From Rhodospirillales bacterium (GTDB lineage: Bacteria; Pseudomonadota; Alphaproteobacteria; Rhodospirillales; JASLQF01): 64,000 bases of DNA. The stretch lies in contig JASLQF010000027.1 in NCBI GenBank assembly GCA_030744625.1, forward strand, positions 62,001 to 126,000, written 5' to 3'. The position numbers and the translations under genes are program-made. Of the stretch, positions 57,083 to 64,000 are shown in pieces. The first letter of the stretch is position 1; the number at the start of each line of letters is the position of its first letter. The notes beneath the pieces are model-generated. The model had not been told where the DNA came from. It did not search any database and saw nothing but the letters and a program-made list of their open reading frames with translations.

Positions 57083-58090
57083 ATGAGCACGGCCGAGCCC
57101 ATGCGCGCCATGGTGCTGGATGCCGCCGGCGAGCCGTTGCGGCTGCGTTCAATGGCGCCGCCCGTGCCCGGCGAAGGCCAGGTCCTGGTACGCGTCCACG
57201 CCTGCGGGGTGTGCCGCACCGACCTCCACGTGGTCGACGGCGAGCTCAAGGAGCCCAAGCTTCCCATCGTTCCCGGCCACGAGGTGGTGGGCACGGTGGC
57301 CGAGGTGGGAAAGGGGGTCGAGCGCTTCGCGCCCGGCCAGCGCGTCGGCATCCCGTGGCTCGGCTACACCTGCGGCAAATGCCGGTACTGCCGGGCGGAC
57401 CAGGAGAACCTGTGCCCACGGGCCCGCTTCACCGGCTATCAGATCGACGGCGGCTACGCCGACTACGCGCTCGCCGACCAACGCTACTGCTTCCTGTTTT
57501 GCGGCGATTACGGCGCCGTGCAGGCGGCCCCGCTGTTGTGCGCCGGGCTCATCGGGTATCGCTCCTTGCGGCGCGCCGGCGACCCGGCGCGGCTCGGCAT
57601 CTACGGCTTCGGCGCCGCCGCCCACATCGTCGCCCAGCTGGCCCGCTTCGAGGGGCGCCAGGTGTTCGCCTTCACCCGGCCCGGCGACGAAAAGGCCGAG
57701 GATTTCGCCCGCGCCCTGGGCGCCGCGTGGGCCGGCCCCTCCGACGCGTTGCCGCCGGAGCCCCTCGACGCGGCGATTATCTTCGCCCCGGTCGGCGCCC
57801 TGGTGCCGGCCGCCTTGCGGGCGGTGGCGCCGGGCGGACGGGTGGTGTGCGCCGGCATCCACATGAGCGACATCCCGAGCTTCCCCTATGACATTCTGTG
57901 GGGCGAACGGGAGGTTGTTTCGGTAGCGAATCTAACCCGCCGCGACGGCGAGGAATTCCTCGCCCTGGCGCCCCGGGTGCCGGTGGTAACGACGGTGGTG
58001 CCCTATGCCCTGGAGGACGCCAACCAAGCGCTTTCCGACCTGCGCGAGGGGCGCATCAGCGGCGCCGCGGTGCTGGAAACCGGCGCTTGA
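57083..58090 (+). CDS. Zinc-dependent alcohol dehydrogenase family protein
   Basis: VHACGVCRTDLHVVDGEL, VPGHEVVGTVAEVG, PWLGYTCGKCRYCRADQENLCPRARFTGYQIDGGYADYAL; RBS aaggaggag 7 nt upstream. Confidence 0.93.
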   Translation: MSTAEPMRAMVLDAAGEPLRLRSMAPPVPGEGQVLVRVHACGVCRTDLHVVDGELKEPKLPIVPGHEVVGTVAEVGKGVERFAPGQRVGIPWLGYTCGKCRYCRADQENLCPRARFTGYQIDGGYADYALADQRYCFLFCGDYGAVQAAPLLCAGLIGYRSLRRAGDPARLGIYGFGAAAHIVAQLARFEGRQVFAFTRPGDEKAEDFARALGAAWAGPSDALPPEPLDAAIIFAPVGALVPAALRAVAPGGRVVCAGIHMSDIPSFPYDILWGEREVVSVANLTRRDGEEFLALAPRVPVVTTVVPYALEDANQALSDLREGRISGAAVLETGA

Positions 58091-58164
58091 TGCCGTCTCC
58101 GGGCACGCCGGCGCCGATTATCGTAACGCAAGCGGAACAAAAATATAACGATACCGAATCATAA

Positions 58165-60795
58165 TCAGTCGTCGAGCATGCCTTTCAGCCTGTAAATCAG
58201 CTCCAGGGCCTCTTTCGGCGTCAGTCCGTCGGCGTCGATCTCCCTCAACGCCTCGGCGAGCGGCGAGGGTTCGGCCGCCGGGTCGGCGCCGTCTTGGCCG
58301 GCGGCGGCCGAGAACAACGGCAGATCGTCGGCAAGGCGGGTGAGGGCCGAGGATTGGCTGCCCTTCTCGAGGCTGGCCAGCACCTCCTCGGCGCGCCCGA
58401 TGGCGGCGGCCGGCAGGCCGGCCAGCCGGGCCACGTGGATGCCGTAGGAGCGCTCGGCGGCGCCCGGCCCCACCTCGTGCAGAAAAACCACGTCACCCTG
58501 CCATTCCTTGACGCGCATGGTGTAGCACTCGAGACCCGCGAGCTTGGCGGCCAGGGCCGTCAGCTCGTGGTAGTGGGTGGCGAACAGGGTGCGGCAGCGC
58601 CCCACCTCGTGCAGGTGCTCGACCACCGCCCAGGCGATCGACAGGCCGTCGAAAGTGGCCGTGCCGCGCCCGATCTCGTCGAGGATGACCAACGCCCTCG
58701 GCCCCGCTTGATGGAGGATGGTGGCGGTTTCCACCATCTCCACCATGAAGGTGGAGCGCCCGCGCGCCAGGTCGTCGGCGGCGCCGACCCGCGAGAAGAG
58801 CCGGTCGACGACGCCGAGGCGCGCCGCCGAGGCGGGGACGTAGGCGCCCATTTGGGCGAGCACCGCGATGAGCGCGTTCTGGCGCAGGAAGGTGCTCTTT
58901 CCCGCCATGTTGGGGCCGGTCAGCAGCCATACGCGGCATCCCTCGGCGGCGCCGCCGAGAGCGCAGTCGTTGGCGACGAACGGCCCTTCCCCGCTTTCTT
59001 CCAGCGCCGCCTCGACGACCGCGTGACGTCCCCCTTCGACGTGCAATTCCAAGCTGTCGTCGACGACGGGCCGGCAATAGCGGCGCTCCCGCGCCAGCTC
59101 GGCCAGGGCCGCCGCCACGTCGAGAGCGGCCAGCGCCGCCGCCGCCTCGGCGATGGCTTCGACGCGGCCCGCCACCTCGCCGACCAGGTCCTCGAAAAGC
59201 TCGAGTTCGAGGGCCAACGCCTGGTCGGCGGCGCGCCCGATGCGCCCCTCCAGCTCGCCGAGCTCGACGGTGGTGTAGCGCACGGCGCTGGCCATGGTCT
59301 GGCGGTGGACAAAGGGGGTGTCGGCGTCGGTGGGCATACGTGGCGCCTGCTTGGCCGGCACCTCGACGAAGTAGCCAAGCACTTTATTGTGGCGGATTTT
59401 GAGGTTCTGGATTTTCGTCTCGGAAGCGTAACGGCTTTGCAGCCCGGCGATCAAGCGCCTGCTTTCGTCGCGCAGGGTGCGAAGCTCGTCGAGCTGGGGC
59501 GTGTAGCCGGGCGCGATGAAGCCGCCGTCGCGGGCATAAAGAGGCAGCTCGGCGCCGAGGGCGCGGCCCAGGCGATCGACGATGTCGCCGTGATGGCCGA
59601 GGCCGGCCGTGGTCGCCGCGATGCCGTCCGGCGGCGGCGGCTCGGCGCCGGCCAGCGCCTGGCGCACCTCGGCGCCGAGGGCGAGACCGTCACGCACGGC
59701 GGCCAGGTCGCGCGGGCCGCCACGGCCCAAGGTGAGACGCGACAGCGCCCGTTCGATGTCCGGGCAACGCGACAGCAGCGCCCGCACGGCATGGCGCGGT
59801 GCCTCGCCGTCGTTGAAGTACTGGACTTCGTCGAGGCGCCCGTCGATGGCCGCGCAATCGGTCAGCGGCGCCGACAGGCGAGATGCCAGCAGGCGCGCCC
59901 CGGCGCCGCTCACGGTACGGTCGATGACACCGAGCAGGCTCCCCTTGCGCCCCCCCGCCAGGGTCTCGGCGAGTTCCAGGTTGCGCCGCGTCGCGGCGTC
60001 GATCTCCATGACGGCGCCGGCGGCGATGCGCCTGGGCCGGCCGATGCGCGGCAGCCGCCCCTTCTGGGTGAGCGCCACGTAATCGACGAGCGCCCCGCCG
60101 GCCGCCAGCTCGGCCCGTCCGAAGGCGCCGAAGGCCTCCAGGGTCTTGACCTCGAACAGACCCTCCAGGCGGCGCTGGCCGTTGCGGCTGTCGAAGCGGC
60201 TGGCCGGCAGCGGCGTCAGGCGGTCCTTCCAGTCGCGAAACGTCTCGAATTGCTCGGGCCGCCCGATCAGGCGGTCCGAAACCACCACTTCGCCGGGGTC
60301 GAGCCGCGCCAGCGCCGCGCCCAAGTCCTTGCCGTCCAATGGTTGCAGGTGGAAGGCGCCGGTGGAAACGTCGAGCCAGGCGAGCCCGAGCTCCCCTTGC
60401 GCCTCGCCGAGGGCGGCGAGGTAGTTGTTGCGGCGCGCCTCGAGGAGCGTGTCCTCGGTCAGGGTGCCCGGCGTGATGACGCGGACGACGTCGCGGGCGA
60501 CCACCGATTTTGTTCCGCGCTTGCGGGCCACCGCCGGATCCTCGGTCTGTTCGCAGACGGCCACCTTGAAGCCTTGCGAAATGAGGCGCGCCAGATAGTT
60601 TTCATGGCTGTGCACGGGCACCCCGCACATGGGGATGTCCCGGCCCAGGTGCTTGCCCCGTTTGGTCAGGGTAATGGAAAGGGCGCCCGCCGCCGCCACC
60701 GCGTCGTCGAAGAACATCTCGTAGAAGTCGCCCATGCGGTAGAACAGGAGGACGTCCGGGTGCTGGCGCTTGATGGCCAGGTACTGCGCCATCAT
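58165..60795 (-). CDS. mutS: DNA mismatch repair protein MutS
   Basis: [95 protein letters not shown] start at 60927 also possible. Confidence 0.96.
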   Translation of the reverse strand: MMAQYLAIKRQHPDVLLFYRMGDFYEMFFDDAVAAAGALSITLTKRGKHLGRDIPMCGVPVHSHENYLARLISQGFKVAVCEQTEDPAVARKRGTKSVVARDVVRVITPGTLTEDTLLEARRNNYLAALGEAQGELGLAWLDVSTGAFHLQPLDGKDLGAALARLDPGEVVVSDRLIGRPEQFETFRDWKDRLTPLPASRFDSRNGQRRLEGLFEVKTLEAFGAFGRAELAAGGALVDYVALTQKGRLPRIGRPRRIAAGAVMEIDAATRRNLELAETLAGGRKGSLLGVIDRTVSGAGARLLASRLSAPLTDCAAIDGRLDEVQYFNDGEAPRHAVRALLSRCPDIERALSRLTLGRGGPRDLAAVRDGLALGAEVRQALAGAEPPPPDGIAATTAGLGHHGDIVDRLGRALGAELPLYARDGGFIAPGYTPQLDELRTLRDESRRLIAGLQSRYASETKIQNLKIRHNKVLGYFVEVPAKQAPRMPTDADTPFVHRQTMASAVRYTTVELGELEGRIGRAADQALALELELFEDLVGEVAGRVEAIAEAAAALAALDVAAALAELARERRYCRPVVDDSLELHVEGGRHAVVEAALEESGEGPFVANDCALGGAAEGCRVWLLTGPNMAGKSTFLRQNALIAVLAQMGAYVPASAARLGVVDRLFSRVGAADDLARGRSTFMVEMVETATILHQAGPRALVILDEIGRGTATFDGLSIAWAVVEHLHEVGRCRTLFATHYHELTALAAKLAGLECYTMRVKEWQGDVVFLHEVGPGAAERSYGIHVARLAGLPAAAIGRAEEVLASLEKGSQSSALTRLADDLPLFSAAAGQDGADPAAEPSPLAEALREIDADGLTPKEALELIYRLKGMLDD

Positions 60796-61008
60796 CGGCG
60801 TGACGCCCGTTTCCTCCTTGGCGGGGCCTGCGGAGGGGGCGGTTTGGCGGGAGTCCTCGGGGCGGGGCTGGGCCAATGCGGAACGGGCGGTCTGAGTTGC
60901 GCGGACGTGGGCGCACCATAGCACAAGCGCGGCGCTTGGGGCTATGAATCGCCTTGCCGCTTGGGCAAGATGGTGTGAAATGCAGCCGGCGCAGGGAAAT
61001 AGGCGAAA

Positions 61009-61518
61009 ATGATCAAGGCAAACGTTAAAGCCGTCCGCGAAGTGGTTGGCCTGTTCGCCGACCGCGAAAGCTTCGAGGCCGCCGTCGCCGAACTCACCGA
61101 GGCCGGCTTCGCGCGCACCGACCTCAGCGTGCTGGGCTCCCACGAATCCCTAGACGCCGCCGGCGAGCCCGGAAAGCAATGGAAGGACGCGCTCATCGCC
61201 CTGGTCGGCGAACTCAAGTTCGAGGTGCCCCTGGTGGCATCGGGGGCCATCGTCCTTGCCGGCGGGCCGACGGCGGCGCTCATCGGCGGGCTCATCGGTG
61301 CCGCCGTCGGCGGCATCGCCATCAAGGACGTCATCGGAGAGGTGACCGCGACCCCGCACACCGAAGACTTCGCGCGGGCCGTGGAGGCGGGAAGCGTGAT
61401 TCTGTGGGTGCGCGCCGACGCCGCCGCCGGCGAGGACGCTGCCGGCGTCATCCTTCGCGCCAACGGCGGCACCAACGTCCACGTCCACGAATACTCGTCC
61501 GCCGCCGAACGCACTTGA
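61009..61518 (+). CDS. Hypothetical protein with glycine-rich membrane-inserting segment
   Basis: [32 protein letters not shown]...[29 protein letters not shown]; divergent from mutS, upstream of maeB. Confidence 0.75.
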   Translation: MIKANVKAVREVVGLFADRESFEAAVAELTEAGFARTDLSVLGSHESLDAAGEPGKQWKDALIALVGELKFEVPLVASGAIVLAGGPTAALIGGLIGAAVGGIAIKDVIGEVTATPHTEDFARAVEAGSVILWVRADAAAGEDAAGVILRANGGTNVHVHEYSSAAERT

Positions 61519-61528
61519 GGAACACACC

Positions 61529-63796
<2,268 letters not shown>

Positions 63797-63807
63797 GGTG
63801 GGCGCGG

Positions 63808-63999
63808 CTAGGCAGATTCGCGGCGTTCCTCTTCGGTCGCCGGCCTGATGTGTCTGTAGGCGCTGAACCCGAACCAGTCGTTCATGCTTCGGATCAAGTG
63901 GCGAGCGCCGACGGCGGTAACCCGATCCTCATTTTTGGCCGCGGACAGGTCGCGGTCACCTTCCCAGATTTCCGTCATGATACGAAGAGTAGTCGTCAC
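63808..63999 (-). CDS. Short hypothetical ORF at window edge
   Basis: MTEIWEGDRDLSAAKNEDRVTAVGARHLIRSMNDWFGFSAYRHIRPATEEERRESA; start may lie outside or at 63978. Confidence 0.35.
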   Translation of the reverse strand: MTTTLRIMTEIWEGDRDLSAAKNEDRVTAVGARHLIRSMNDWFGFSAYRHIRPATEEERRESA

Positions 64000-64000
64000 A

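Noticed and set aside
58294-60921. 875-aa ORF on + strand opposite mutS
   Set aside because: Antisense shadow of a GC-rich gene; low-complexity R/G/A/Q-rich translation with no recognisable motifs, while mutS on the other strand is unambiguous.

Overview
This 64 kb, high-GC window looks like a chromosomal segment from an alphaproteobacterium, probably Rhodospirillales-like (inferred from gene order and protein character; no search was run). It is almost entirely core housekeeping genes. In order: hldE (5' cut by the window edge), a Bcr/CflA MFS transporter, a PBP1A-family protein, gyrB-recF-dnaN-dnaA, a possible oriC gap, rpsT, an enoyl-CoA hydratase, mutM, ubiE-ubiB-coaBC-dut-moeB-DsrE family, a D-isomer 2-hydroxyacid dehydrogenase, an SH3 protein, a rubrerythrin/Fe-S oxidoreductase/DUF3501 cluster next to an Irr/Fur-type regulator, fabI-fabB-fabA, a GDPD, pnp-rpsO-truB-rbfA-infB-nusA-rimP, trmB-metK, an XRE regulator, lnt-corC-ybeY-phoH-miaB, fur, mucR, tusA-like, tsaB, a DdpX/deacetylase/Bax wall-enzyme trio, trpS-murJ-glnD, an alcohol dehydrogenase, mutS and maeB. 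I saw no CRISPR array, transposon, prophage, rRNA or obvious tRNA. The most interesting signals are: (1) CoaBC with an N-terminal XRE-like helix-turn-helix extension and a palindrome upstream; (2) a rubredoxin-less rubrerythrin + HdrD/GlpC-like Fe-S oxidoreductase + DUF3501 operon whose predicted promoter is bracketed by Irr-box-like inverted repeats beside the irr-like gene; (3) a promoter/operator/intrinsic-terminator arrangement directly before rimP-nusA-infB that looks like an attenuator; (4) two 18-bp direct repeats about six helical turns apart upstream of a predicted metK promoter, behind an XRE regulator; (5) several strong palindromes (rpsO-pnp leader, fabA upstream, SH3/DUF3501 convergent junction, rubrerythrin 3' hairpin). 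Start sites were adjusted by eye where the ORF track over-extends. Long antisense ORFs were rejected as GC-codon shadows.
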